A DNA stretch of 64,000 bases from Pseudolactococcus sp041800635 (GTDB taxonomy: Bacteria > Bacillota > Bacilli > Lactobacillales > Streptococcaceae). Both the position numbers and the translations under genes were made by a program. The notes beneath the pieces were generated by a model that ran no database searches, had not been told where the DNA came from, and was given only the letters and a program-made list of their open reading frames with translations. Location: NCBI GenBank assembly GCA_047833645.1, contig CP181259.1, positions 1,612,001 through 1,676,000 on the forward strand, given 5' to 3'. Each line of letters opens with the position of its first letter. The stretch's first letter is position 1. Below, piece by piece: positions 34,412 to 43,575 of the stretch.

Positions 34412-34747
34412 AAAATGTTTAATAAAATCATTTCGAAAATACGTGTCCGTATTGAACATGTATTTGGCTTTGTTGAAAATTCAATGCATGGTTCTAGTTT
34501 ACGTTCTATTGGATTCGATCGAGCTGTTTTAAATACTGACCTTACAAATCTGACTTATAACTTATTGAGGTACGAACAAGTTAAACGTTTAAATCTCAAA
34601 ACATGGAGGTAATCTGTCTAAAATAAGAATAAACAGTCAAGCGGCGTCTGTAACATAAAGAAAAACACAGTAGACTATGCTTAGTTTTCTGTGTTTTTTT
34701 CTAATTTCATTTAGAGGTGAATTAATTGGTAGTTATTAGAGGTGCCC
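34412..34747 (+). mobile_element. 3' remnant of IS5-like element, copy C
   Basis: Identical or nearly so to the last 336 bases of copies A and B, including MFNKIISKIRVRIEHVFGFV and the right terminal repeat. The 5' two thirds are gone. The join uses a shared TAAAATGTTTAAT-like start, so it looks like recombination with the IS982 remnant. Confidence 0.9.
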
Positions 34748-34839
34748 TAAAAAAAGACGCCCAAAATCAGGATAAGCCCGATGCCAATCACGAGTTTCAC
34801 GTGTTCTTTTAACTGTGCGATTATTGTTTGCCAATTCAT
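34747..34839 (-). pseudogene. small membrane protein gene cut by IS5-like copy C
   Basis: Starts ATG after GAGGTG, reads MNWQTIIAQLKEHVKLVIGI and a helix, then stops 30 codons in, exactly at the IS end. The original C-terminus is lost. Function unknown. Confidence 0.6.
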
Positions 34840-34861
34840 ATTTTCACCTCACTTATATATA

Positions 34862-34893
34862 CGCAAAAAATCCCCGTTTGTCACAGGGATTTT
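34862..34893 (-). terminator. terminator after natB
   Basis: AAAATCCC..GGGGATTTTTTG on the minus strand, just past the natB stop. Confidence 0.8.
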
Positions 34894-34895
34894 GC

Positions 34896-36116
34896 TTATT
34901 TTTTAAGATTTTGAATAAATTGCTTAAAGATTTTTTCATCGGAATAACTTAAAACATTCTTGGCGTAAATATGTTCGCCGAATTTGGCCACGAACACAAG
35001 CGCAACCAGCTGCAAGGCCAGCGCGATATAAGCTTGTGTCAACGTCGACATTTCCATGGCCAAACGGCCCGGCATCAAGGTTGGCGAAACAAAAGGCAGA
35101 TAACTCAAGATTTTGATCACGATATTATTGGGTACATTGGCCCCAAAAATACTGGCCATATAGCCAACCAAAGAAAGATAAGAAATCGGCGCGATGGCTT
35201 GCTGAACCTGACTTTGGTCATTAACCAAACTAGCGATAATCGCTGTCAAGAAGAGGTAAGCCATGAGTCCCACGATCAACATCAAGACCGCATAGACCAA
35301 GAAACTCATATCGACGCCACCGACCATGCCCTTGACGCTTTCGACCATGTCGTTGCCTTTTAGGGCAATGGCTGCAGCCACCCCTAAGATGACATAAAAA
35401 ACGATATGGGTCAGAACCAATAAACCAATCCCTAGGATTTTACCAAAATATTGGACTTTGGTGCTGGTTGCTGCTAGCAAGGTCTCCATAATCCGATTGG
35501 ATTTTTCATTGGCAATCTCTTGCGCCAACATATTAGAGTAAATCATCAGCAACATGAAGATAACGATGGCCACACCAACAGAAACGAGAGAGTTGGCCGC
35601 ATTTTTAGCCTCACCCCCACTCGATTCCCCTTTTTTGCTCAGAGTTTTCATGGTCAGATCAGCAGGCGTTTGCAGACTAATCAATTCCTCAGGACTTAAT
35701 TTGAGATGCGTGGCTTTTTCTGCTAGTTCAATCTGTGACAAGGCTGTTTTAACCGTCGTCTCATTGAATTTTGTCGTGCTATCCGTCGACGCCACTAAGG
35801 TATATTTACCATCTTCTTTGACGAGATAGCCATCTATTTTCTCATCCAATATCTTTTGCTTGGCCGTTTTGACATCCGCCACGGCTGAGATTTTAGCGTC
35901 TAAGACTTTATCGGTTTTAAGGGTTTGAACCAGAGCTGCATTGTCAACAACAGCCAATCGGGCCGGTGAATCATCACTCGTCTTAGCAATTACGAAACCA
36001 ATGATTAACCCAACCAATGGCAATAAGAGTGGCGTCAACACCGTCAACCAGAAACTTGGTGTTTTAATTTTTGTCCGGTAAACTTGTCCTGCGACTAATT
36101 TCATTTGTTTAAACAT
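34896..36116 (-). CDS. natB: ABC transporter permease, NatB type
   Basis: 406-residue ABC-2 permease. One N-terminal helix (FWLTVLTPLLLPLVGLIIGF), a large extracellular region with lipoprotein-like KTDKVLDAKI and DSTTKFNETTV, then about five helices clustered in the C-terminal half. NatAB exports Na+ in Bacillus, and homologues serve antibiotic or peptide export, so the substrate here is open. The start at 36116 (MFKQMKLVAGQVYRTK) overlaps natA by 8 bases; a longer open frame upstream has no family match. Confidence 0.85.
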   Translation of the reverse strand: MFKQMKLVAGQVYRTKIKTPSFWLTVLTPLLLPLVGLIIGFVIAKTSDDSPARLAVVDNAALVQTLKTDKVLDAKISAVADVKTAKQKILDEKIDGYLVKEDGKYTLVASTDSTTKFNETTVKTALSQIELAEKATHLKLSPEELISLQTPADLTMKTLSKKGESSGGEAKNAANSLVSVGVAIVIFMLLMIYSNMLAQEIANEKSNRIMETLLAATSTKVQYFGKILGIGLLVLTHIVFYVILGVAAAIALKGNDMVESVKGMVGGVDMSFLVYAVLMLIVGLMAYLFLTAIIASLVNDQSQVQQAIAPISYLSLVGYMASIFGANVPNNIVIKILSYLPFVSPTLMPGRLAMEMSTLTQAYIALALQLVALVFVAKFGEHIYAKNVLSYSDEKIFKQFIQNLKK

Positions 36117-37002
36117 TTTCAGCGACCTCCTTACGGAAAATTTCATCGAGCATTGGTGGGGCTTGCACAAAGGCTTGCACATAGCCAGATTGGCTAACAC
36201 GTGTAAAAATCTCCCGACCGACGGCTGCATCACTGACATGAATCATGCGACCAGCACCCTGTTTCTCAATCGTCTGAACACCTGAAATCGCTGACAATTC
36301 CGCATCTGGCACATCGCTTTCCACATAAACTTGCGTGCGACCAAAACTATCCCGAATCCTATAAATATCGCCTTGCAAGACAACTTTACCTTTTTTAAGC
36401 ATAGTCACCTGATCACTGAGCAACTCTACCCCACTCATATTATGGCTGGAGAAAATAATCGCTGCACCATTTGCCTTGAGCGTTTTGATTTCCGACATCA
36501 GGAGACTGGTATTGACTGGGTCGAGGCCAGTAAAGGGTTCATCCAAAATCAGAAAATCAGGGCGGTGAATCAAGGTCGCCATGAACTGCACTTTTTGCGC
36601 ATTCCCTTTGGAAAGGGTCTGCACTTTGTCCGTGATTTTTCCGACAACTTCTAACTTTTCCATCCAACGCACGAGCTCATCTCTTGCCTCAGACCGTTTC
36701 ATGCCATGGAGCTCAGCAAAATACAAGATCTGTTCTTCAATCGTCAATTTTTGATAAAGGCCACGCTCTTCAGGTAGAAAGCCTATTTTTTGCTTAATCT
36801 CCTGGGTAATAGGCGTGCCCTGCCATGTAATCTGGCCGCTATCCGGTTTAATAAAATCCAAAATCATCCGAAAAGTTGTCGTCTTCCCAGCACCATTTTG
36901 ACCAATCAGCCCCATAATCTCGCCCGGCTTGACGGTCATGTCTAGCTGATCAACAGCGATTTTATCACCAAATTGTTTGGTGAGGTTTTCTAGTTTTAAC
37001 AC
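36109..37002 (-). CDS. natA: ABC transporter ATP-binding protein, NatA type
   Basis: 297 residues with Walker A GQNGAGKTTT, Q-loop region GFLPEERGLY, signature LSKGNAQKVQ and Walker B FLILDEPFTGLDP. The C-terminal 80 residues are the extension usual for drug- and Na-type exporters. Couples to the permease encoded just downstream. Promoter is not obvious; an AT-rich gap of 140 bases separates it from the next gene. Confidence 0.93.
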   Translation of the reverse strand: MLKLENLTKQFGDKIAVDQLDMTVKPGEIMGLIGQNGAGKTTTFRMILDFIKPDSGQITWQGTPITQEIKQKIGFLPEERGLYQKLTIEEQILYFAELHGMKRSEARDELVRWMEKLEVVGKITDKVQTLSKGNAQKVQFMATLIHRPDFLILDEPFTGLDPVNTSLLMSEIKTLKANGAAIIFSSHNMSGVELLSDQVTMLKKGKVVLQGDIYRIRDSFGRTQVYVESDVPDAELSAISGVQTIEKQGAGRMIHVSDAAVGREIFTRVSQSGYVQAFVQAPPMLDEIFRKEVAENV

Positions 37003-37141
37003 ATCTACTCTCCTCTTAACTCTAGTTGCTTAGCAACGCCAACACAAGGCCATCCCCCTACTGATCATTTGAATACTTATAATAACAATTCAATTTTATC
37101 ACAATTTTCTGAAGATACCAGACTTTAACTGGCTGATCCTC

Positions 37142-37525
37142 TTATTTTCTGATGCGATAGGCAAGATAGAGGACAAACAGTGCGAGTAAACCAACAATGT
37201 AAGCCACTGGTATGATCACTGTTTCCTCATTTATTGAAAATATAACGATACCACAACATAAAATCAGCGATACAAGGCCAATATGTGACAAAGCCTGTTG
37301 ATGACTTTGTTTTTTACGTTCATCTGTTGCTTCAATTCTTTTGGCATGCAATTTTTCGGGGCTTTTAACCTGTCGATAAACTTCTAAAGCAGAGCTGATG
37401 ATGGCGATGAAGAAAGGAATCGTAAACCAGAAAACTCTGAAGAACCTAGACACTTCCCCATAAGGAGAGCTTGTATTGAGAAAGACATAGGTTAGCACAG
37501 CTATACCCAATAATATAAAGGGCAC
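37142..37525 (-). pseudogene. membrane protein gene, 5' end removed by IS5-like copy B
   Basis: About 125 residues remain: helix, LNTSSPYGEVSRFFRVFWFTIPFFIAI, a basic soluble loop (KSPEKLHAKRIEATDERKKQ) and two more helices. The frame begins inside the IS terminal repeat, so the original start is lost; codons on the far side of the IS do not rejoin it. Resembles DUF6442/DUF2178-type small membrane proteins only loosely. Function unknown. Confidence 0.65.
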
Positions 37526-38719
37526 CTCTAAAAACGTATGAAAAGAGGTATAATAGATTAAAAATAAGCTAACGAGGTATTGAAGATGAATTTATTTGGA
37601 GATAGCGACTATCTTGAAAAATTAAGTTTAAAAGGAGACCCTCTTGAGCGGCTAGAAAAAGTGGTTGATTTCGAGTGTTTTCGCCCAACTCTTAACCGGA
37701 TTTTTAAGTATGATTTAAAAAACAAATCTCATGGTGGTAGACCGCCCTATGACCTTGTTTTGATGTTGAAAATTCTAATTTTACAACGCTTATACAATCT
37801 ATCTGATGATGCAATGGAATATCAAATGATTGACCGGATTTCGTTTAGAAGATTCCTTAAGATTGATGACAAGATACCAGATGCAAAGACTATCTGGAAC
37901 TTTAGAAATCAGCTATCAAAATCTAATAGAGGAAACTGGCTTTTTTCTGCCTTTCAAGAAAAACTTGAATCACAAGGAATGATCGCTCATAAAGGACAGA
38001 TTGTTGATGCAACCTTCATAGAGGCGCCTAAACAACGTAATCCAAAAGACGAAAATGAATTGATTAAAGCAAATAGGGTACCAGTGAATTGGACGAAGAA
38101 CAAAAGAGCACAGAAGGATACAGCTGCTCGCTGGACAATTAAAGGTAATGAGAGACACTATGGCTACAAAAATCATATTGCTATAGATACCAAATCAAAA
38201 TTCGTAAAGAATTATCAAACAACGCCTGCAAATGTGCATGATTCTCAAGTAATAGGCGTTCTTGTTGATCCCGATGAGGTCACCTTAGCAGACTCAGCTT
38301 ATCAAAATCAAGCAACACCTAAAGGTGCTGAACTTTTTACCTGTCTTAAAAACACACGTTGTAAATCTCTTAAGGCAGACGATAAAATGTTTAATAAAAT
38401 CATTTCGAAAATACGTGTCCGTATTGAACATGTATTTGGCTTTGTTGAAAATTCAATGCATGGTTCTAGTTTACGTTCTATTGGATTCGATCGAGCTGTT
38501 TTAAATACTGACCTTACAAATCTGACTTATAACTTATTGAGGTACGAACAAGTTAAACGTTTAAATCTCAAAACATGGAGGTAATCTTTCTAAAATAAGA
38601 ATAAACAGTCAAGTGGCGTCTGTAACATAAAGAAAAACACAGTAGACTATGCTTAGTTTTCTGTGTTTTTTTCTAATTTCATTTAGAGGTGAATTAATTG
38701 GTAGTTATTAGAGGTGCCC
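37520..38719 (+). mobile_element. IS5-family element, copy B
   Basis: 1,200 bp with the same ends as copy A, flanked by a TAAA direct repeat. Same orientation as copy A, 13 kb away, so the two could recombine and delete everything between. Confidence 0.93.
37586..38584 (+). CDS. IS5-family transposase, copy B
   Basis: Same 332-residue protein as copy A, with conservative changes such as Ile for Val (KIPDAKTIW) and Val for Ile (DPDEVTLAD). Complete; the DDE residues in VDATFIEAP, LADSAYQ and RIEHVFG are intact. Confidence 0.93.
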   Translation: MNLFGDSDYLEKLSLKGDPLERLEKVVDFECFRPTLNRIFKYDLKNKSHGGRPPYDLVLMLKILILQRLYNLSDDAMEYQMIDRISFRRFLKIDDKIPDAKTIWNFRNQLSKSNRGNWLFSAFQEKLESQGMIAHKGQIVDATFIEAPKQRNPKDENELIKANRVPVNWTKNKRAQKDTAARWTIKGNERHYGYKNHIAIDTKSKFVKNYQTTPANVHDSQVIGVLVDPDEVTLADSAYQNQATPKGAELFTCLKNTRCKSLKADDKMFNKIISKIRVRIEHVFGFVENSMHGSSLRSIGFDRAVLNTDLTNLTYNLLRYEQVKRLNLKTWR

Positions 38720-38900
38720 TAAATAAGGATTAAAAAACTGGTAGACTGTCTTGTGTATTAAAAGAACACTTGCTGTTTATAGAGATGATTTAGTTCATGT
38801 AAAAATTGATAAGGAGTAAATTTATAAAAAATTGTCTGAATAAATAAAACAGACTAGCCAAATCAAGTGCTGTCTATTCTGGAGTTAAGAAATTAAATAT

Positions 38901-38929
38901 TTGACAGACAACTATCAATTTTGTATAAT
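38901..38929 (+). promoter_or_regulatory. arsR-operon promoter
   Basis: TTGACA (38901-38906), 17 bases, TATAAT (38924-38929). The start site would be near 38936, inside the region where an ArsR-type repressor usually binds. Confidence 0.75.
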
Positions 38930-38966
38930 TAATATGAAAATAAGCGGATATGAGGATGTGTTGTGT

Positions 38967-39299
38967 ATGGAAATAGAAAAACTATTTAAAGCGCTTTCTG
39001 ATCCAACGAGAGTGAGAGTATTGTTATTATTATCTCAAAAAAAATTATGTGTCTGTCAACTACAAAAAATTTTAAAACTCCCCCAAAGTAAATTGTCAAA
39101 ACATTTGGGTAAACTACGGGATTTGAATTTAGTTGTAGGATATCAAGATGGAAAATTTATAAAATATGAACTTTCTAAAAATTATTTTCTTGAAAATATT
39201 CTAGTGTTAGTTAAAGAATCTAAGAATTTAGACGAACAATTTCAAGTTGATTTGAGCCGAATTGATAAATTTGATTATTTGATTGGAGATGTTCAATAA
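38967..39299 (+). CDS. ArsR-family metalloregulator
   Basis: 110-residue winged-helix repressor: KALSDPTRVRVLLLLS, the metal-binding LCVCQL at the start of helix 3, and LSKHLGKLRDLNLVVG as recognition helix and wing. The paired cysteines in LCVC are the arsenic/antimony site of ArsR. The frame is open upstream, but those codons overlap the promoter; the ATG at 38967 has GAGG before it. Its stop is shared with the start region of the permease, so it probably represses its own operon and releases on metalloid binding. Confidence 0.88.
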   Translation: MEIEKLFKALSDPTRVRVLLLLSQKKLCVCQLQKILKLPQSKLSKHLGKLRDLNLVVGYQDGKFIKYELSKNYFLENILVLVKESKNLDEQFQVDLSRIDKFDYLIGDVQ

Positions 39300-40288
39300 T
39301 GTGGACTTTTATTAATGATCAATTATTTAAAATGGTTTGGTTAAATGACTTAGCTGGGTGGTTTGTCGAGACTATCTTTAAATTACCAACGGATGAGAAA
39401 ATTGGTGGAAGTTTACAATTTTTTATTTTTGATACCGTTAAAATATTTATACTTCTTTCTGTACTTATATTCTGTATGGGTATCATACAATCTTATTTCC
39501 CACCCGAACGCACGAAGGTGTTGTTAAGAGGAATGCGAGGATGGAAAGGGAATCTATTGGGTGCACTAATTGGTACAGTTACACCATTTTGTAGTTGTTC
39601 AAGTATCCCAATCTTTATTGGTTTTACTACGGCTGGTTTGCCTTTGGGGGTTACGTTTTCTTTCTTGATTTCATCCCCAATGGTAGATATTGCATCAATC
39701 ATTATGCTGATGTCATTTTTCGGTTTAAAGATAGCTGTTATTTATGTTATAGTAGGATTATTATTAGCTATTATTGGTGGGACTGTAATTGATAAGCTAG
39801 GTATGGAAAATCAAGTCCAAGAATACATTCGAAACATGGAAGAGGGTTCTTCTTTCAAAGAAGATCTGACCTTTAAGAAACGTGTATCCTTTGGTGTAGA
39901 ACAAGTAAGGGAAGTTGCTGGAAAAGTTTGGCCTTATATTCTTATAGGTGTTGGTATCGGAGCGGGAATCCACAATTGGGTACCACAAAGTTTTGTTGAA
40001 AATATCCTAGGCCAAAATAATCTTCTATCCGTTACATTAGCCGTTTTAATTGGTATACCTATCTACGCAGATATATTTGGTGTCTTACCAATTGCTGAAG
40101 CCTTGTTTTCAAAAGGTGTCCCTATTGGGACTCTAGTCGCCTTTATGATGTCTGTCACAACGTTATCTTTACCATCTTTAATTATGTTAAGTAAGGTAGT
40201 TAAACCTAAACTATTAGGGACATTCGTTATTATTTGCCTTATCGGTATTTTAATTATTGGATTTTCTTTTAATTGGTTTTTTGTATAA
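39299..40288 (+). CDS. ArsP/DUF318-type permease
   Basis: 329-residue permease with about eight membrane helices and the family signature TPFCSCSSIPIFIGFTTAGLP, then FLISSPMVDIASI in the first half and GIPIYADIFGVLPIAEALF in the second. Some members (ArsP) export trivalent organoarsenicals, others are linked to copper or thiol stress. The cysteine-rich CSCSS next to a membrane helix supports a thiophilic substrate. Overlaps the arsR stop by one base, indicating coupling. Confidence 0.85.
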   Translation: MWTFINDQLFKMVWLNDLAGWFVETIFKLPTDEKIGGSLQFFIFDTVKIFILLSVLIFCMGIIQSYFPPERTKVLLRGMRGWKGNLLGALIGTVTPFCSCSSIPIFIGFTTAGLPLGVTFSFLISSPMVDIASIIMLMSFFGLKIAVIYVIVGLLLAIIGGTVIDKLGMENQVQEYIRNMEEGSSFKEDLTFKKRVSFGVEQVREVAGKVWPYILIGVGIGAGIHNWVPQSFVENILGQNNLLSVTLAVLIGIPIYADIFGVLPIAEALFSKGVPIGTLVAFMMSVTTLSLPSLIMLSKVVKPKLLGTFVIICLIGILIIGFSFNWFFV

Positions 40289-40463
40289 TTTTATGCGTTT
40301 TGTTAACAAGCATTGGAAGGGAGGTGTTTATTTATAAGTGTGTTTAGTGAGGCGTTTCTTTTTCTGGGAATCCGTTTTTAGAGGTTTCAATTGAACGACT
40401 GCCCTATATTTATGTGAGTTTTTGAACTCATTTTCTAGTACAATTGATTCTAGAAAAAGACTA

Positions 40464-40493
40464 TTGACAAAACACATTGGTAATTAGTATTAT
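40464..40493 (+). promoter_or_regulatory. possible promoter of the thioredoxin-like gene
   Basis: TTGACA (40464-40469), 18 bases, TATTAT (40488-40493), about 70 bases before the ATG, in a 274-base gap that holds no other gene. Confidence 0.45.
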
Positions 40494-40562
40494 CTATAGT
40501 AACACTTCTTGTTAACAAGTATTTTCTTGTATACATGTTGCTGAAAAAGAAAGGAAGAGAAA

Positions 40563-40796
40563 ATGATTATTAAAGTCTTAGGACCAGGTTGTAAAAATTG
40601 CAAAAATTTGGAAAAAAATACTTTAGATGCTTTGAAATCTAGCTCCGTAGAAGCGAAAGTTGTAAAAGTTACAGATATTGCAGAAATTCAAAAATATGGC
40701 GTGATGCGTACACCCGCCTTAGTTATTGATGAAGAGGTTGTCGTATCTGGTAGAGTACCAAAAGAAGACGAAATTGCACAATGGATTAATGGCTAA
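40563..40796 (+). CDS. small thioredoxin-like protein (redox-active disulfide protein 2 type)
   Basis: 77 residues with CKNC in LGPGCKNCKNLEKN, the thioredoxin_3 pattern, and cis-Pro region VMRTPALVIDEEVV. Members often follow ArsP-type permeases and are thought to reduce or deliver the thiol-reactive substrate; the exact role is not known. Strong AAGGAAGAG upstream. Its last codons are part of a long bidirectional terminator. Confidence 0.85.
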   Translation: MIIKVLGPGCKNCKNLEKNTLDALKSSSVEAKVVKVTDIAEIQKYGVMRTPALVIDEEVVVSGRVPKEDEIAQWING

Positions 40797-40844
40797 CAAA
40801 AATGCCTCTTCATATTGATTGAAGAGGTATTTTTGTTAGCCATT
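40788..40844. terminator. long bidirectional terminator
   Basis: AATGGCTAACAAAAAT.CCTCTTCA pairs with its complement around a 7-base loop, about 25 bp with one mismatch. It separates the convergent thioredoxin and CoA-disulfide reductase genes. Confidence 0.85.
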
Positions 40845-40881
40845 TTAAAAGATGAATAGATCATAAATAGAACACATTCTT

Positions 40882-42540
40882 TTATTTAGAATGTTTAAAA
40901 ATTTCCTGATAATTCTTGTTGCCCCCAGATAAATTATAAACTTCTTTAAAGCCTTTACTTCTCAATACATTTTGAGAAGCGTTTCCTGTCACTCCTTTAT
41001 TACAATAAACAATTGTTTTCTTACTCTTATCAAATGTTGAAGCCTTTTCTCGTAATTCTGCTAATGGTATGTTAATAGCGTTAAGGACATGATTTTTTTC
41101 ATAACTTTTTGGATCTCGAGTATCAATAATTGTAATATTTTCATTGTTTTTTTGAAGTTCCATTAAGTCATGAGGAGTAATAAGTGGAGCTGTTGTTAGA
41201 GCATTGGTTAATGCCATACCTGTATATGCTACTGGATCTTTTGTAGTAGAAAATGGTGGTGCATAGGCTAAGTCCATGTGGAATAAATCTTCTGCAGTGA
41301 CTCCTAAAGTTATTGTTGAAGCAAAAACATCTATTCTTTTATCCACGCCTTGAGGCCCAATGATTTGCACACCCAAAATACGATGAGTGAGCTTGTCAGC
41401 CACTGCCTTAATAACCATTTCCTTTCCGTGCATATAGTCTGGTTTATCTGGCTTAATATTAGATAGTACTGCAACTTCATAACCTTCAGCTAGAGCTTCT
41501 TTTTCTGTCAACCCAGTTTGAGCAATTGTTAAATTGAAGAAACGTAAGATACCAGTTCCTAAAACACCTTGAAATCGAAGGGGACCACCTGACATAGCAT
41601 CTCCTGCAATTCTCCCCATCTTGTTTGCTGTGGAAGCTAAAGGACGATAAGTAGGCTTGCCTGTAATAACGTGGAAACTTTCTGCTACATCACCCACTGC
41701 GTATACTCCAGGTATATTCGTTTGAAGTGTACTATCTGTAGCAATTGCACCTGTTTCTCCAAGTTTTACGCCAATGGATTGAGCTAAGGATACATTAGGT
41801 TGGACACCAGTTGCTAAGATATACATATCTGCAGATAGTTTTGTTCCTTTGTTAGTGATTACTTCGTCAAGTTGGGTATCACCAACTAAGCTTTGTATCG
41901 TTTCTTCAGGTCGGAAATCAATCCCTTGTTTTACCATTTCGTCCTCAATACGGATAGACATATCCCAGTCTAAATGTGACATAGGGTGTTTTCCACGTTG
42001 AAGAATTATGACCTTAATTCCACGTTCTTTAAGTTGTTCAGCGACTTCAAGACCGATATATCCTGCTCCTACAACTACAGCAGTCGTAGGTTTTTTATTT
42101 TCTATAAAGGACTTAACTTTTTTCCCACTATTAATATTTTTCACTTGAAATACGTTGCTGAAGTTACTTTCTTCAAAAGCATCAGGTGCCTTGGGTGTTG
42201 AACCTGTGGCAAACACTAATAAATCATAGTTATCTGTAAATAGGTCGCCGGTAATAAGATGCTTTCCTGAAATTTCTTTCTTCTCATGGTTTATGGCAAT
42301 TACTTCATGTGAAGTAAAAATGTCAACGTTATAACGCTTTTTAAACCACTTTGCATCACGTGGTGTCAACTCTTCAAAATCTGGTATTTCTCCGCCAATT
42401 GCATAAGGAATCCCACACACAGCATACGAAATATCAGTATCTTTGTCATAAATAACAATTTCATTTTCTTCAGAGTTTCTTCTGGCTTTTGCAGCTACAC
42501 TTGTGCCAGCCGCTACTGAACCAATAATCAAAATTTTCAT
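40882..42540 (-). CDS. CoA-disulfide reductase with C-terminal rhodanese domain
   Basis: 552 residues. FAD/NAD(P)H oxidoreductase (about 1-445) with GSVAAGTSVAAKARR, the single active Cys42 in SYAVCGIPYAIGG, GAGYIGLEVAEQL for NAD(P)H and GVYAVGDVAES for FAD. A rhodanese domain follows (about 460-552) with Cys in VYCNKGVTG. Such fusions reduce CoA disulfide or persulfide and polysulfide species. Convergent with the arsR operon and probably part of the same thiol or metalloid stress island. Confidence 0.9.
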   Translation of the reverse strand: MKILIIGSVAAGTSVAAKARRNSEENEIVIYDKDTDISYAVCGIPYAIGGEIPDFEELTPRDAKWFKKRYNVDIFTSHEVIAINHEKKEISGKHLITGDLFTDNYDLLVFATGSTPKAPDAFEESNFSNVFQVKNINSGKKVKSFIENKKPTTAVVVGAGYIGLEVAEQLKERGIKVIILQRGKHPMSHLDWDMSIRIEDEMVKQGIDFRPEETIQSLVGDTQLDEVITNKGTKLSADMYILATGVQPNVSLAQSIGVKLGETGAIATDSTLQTNIPGVYAVGDVAESFHVITGKPTYRPLASTANKMGRIAGDAMSGGPLRFQGVLGTGILRFFNLTIAQTGLTEKEALAEGYEVAVLSNIKPDKPDYMHGKEMVIKAVADKLTHRILGVQIIGPQGVDKRIDVFASTITLGVTAEDLFHMDLAYAPPFSTTKDPVAYTGMALTNALTTAPLITPHDLMELQKNNENITIIDTRDPKSYEKNHVLNAINIPLAELREKASTFDKSKKTIVYCNKGVTGNASQNVLRSKGFKEVYNLSGGNKNYQEIFKHSK

Positions 42541-42979
42541 TAAGTAAACCTACACTTATCTAATATCACGTGACTCTTCCTCTTTTGACAATCAATTTGT
42601 TGTATGATGCAATACTTTTACCAAGAATACATCATGGAGTTCTATTGCCAAGTTTATCTATGAGTCTATTTTAATATAAAATCGAGTAAGAAACTAGCTA
42701 GATGATTAAGGATTCTAGTGTAAAGTTTAAAAAACAAACTGTTAATTCGAACAGTCTACCATTAAAAAAGCTGATATTGTGTTTTGGTATTTTACTTTGA
42801 CAATTAATTCAAATGTTGTTGGCTTTGATAAATTTCTTGTATACAAAGCAGAAATGAGATGGAAATAAATGATATACTATATGTAGCCAATACTTGCTTC
42901 TTTGTAAAGGGAAGTATATATGAATATTAATAAAACCAAAATATGGTAACATACTACTAGTACAAATAATGACACGATT
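42541..42979. other. AT-rich intergenic region
   Basis: No gene seen. It contains the presumed minus-strand promoter of the CoA-disulfide reductase and decayed sequence leading into the integrase relic. Confidence 0.4.
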
Positions 42980-43432
42980 TTTACAGGGTTGCGGGTTGGG
43001 GGAGTTCCGGCACTAATGTGGTCAAATGTTGATTTTGAAAATAAAGTCTTGAATGTAAGATATACTTTAGATGACAGCACGGTATTAAGTTCGGACTTTG
43101 AGTTATCATCTTCTAAAACAATATGCTTATACTCATATAGGAAACTTCTTGTGAGTAAACGAGTGTTTAAATCTTGAAATGGTTTGAAAAGAGAACGATA
43201 ATATAAAATTAATTGATAAACATTTTTGTTTAGTTACTTGTCAAGTCAAGGAAGAGCATTTGATCCGACAACTGTTAGGACATTTTCATGTTTCTAGGTT
43301 AGCTGAAAAAGGAGTGCTATTAAAGCGATTATGTAAATTATGCGACATAAGGACACTAAAACGACTCTAAATATTTTTACAGAAGAAACAAGATGAGAAG
43401 TGGCTGACATAATAGATAGAATTGATTTTTAG
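42980..43432 (+). pseudogene. decayed tyrosine recombinase (integrase)
   Basis: Scattered pieces in several frames: FTGLRVGGVPALMWSNVDFENK (first catalytic Arg region, with Gly in place of the usual Glu), then HVSRLAEKGV and HKDTKTTLNIFTEETR followed by EVADIIDRIDF, the C-terminal end of phage and ICE integrases. Stops and frame changes interrupt it. It marks an old integration event next to tatD. Confidence 0.75.
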
Positions 43433-43575
43433 TTAATAGAGATTATTTTTTATAGAGTCTCCAAAAAATTAGGAATTTTAGGGAAACATAAGGAAGAATA
43501 TGACATAAGGTGGTGTCTAACAACCCTTGATACAGAAGGTTTAGGAAACATTGAGAAGAAAGAAAGGGAAATAAA

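Noticed and set aside
37520..38740. Rejoining the truncated membrane gene (37142-37525) across IS5-like copy B
   Set aside because: A stop codon appears in frame immediately beyond the IS, and no start codon fits, so the flanks are not a simple interrupted gene.
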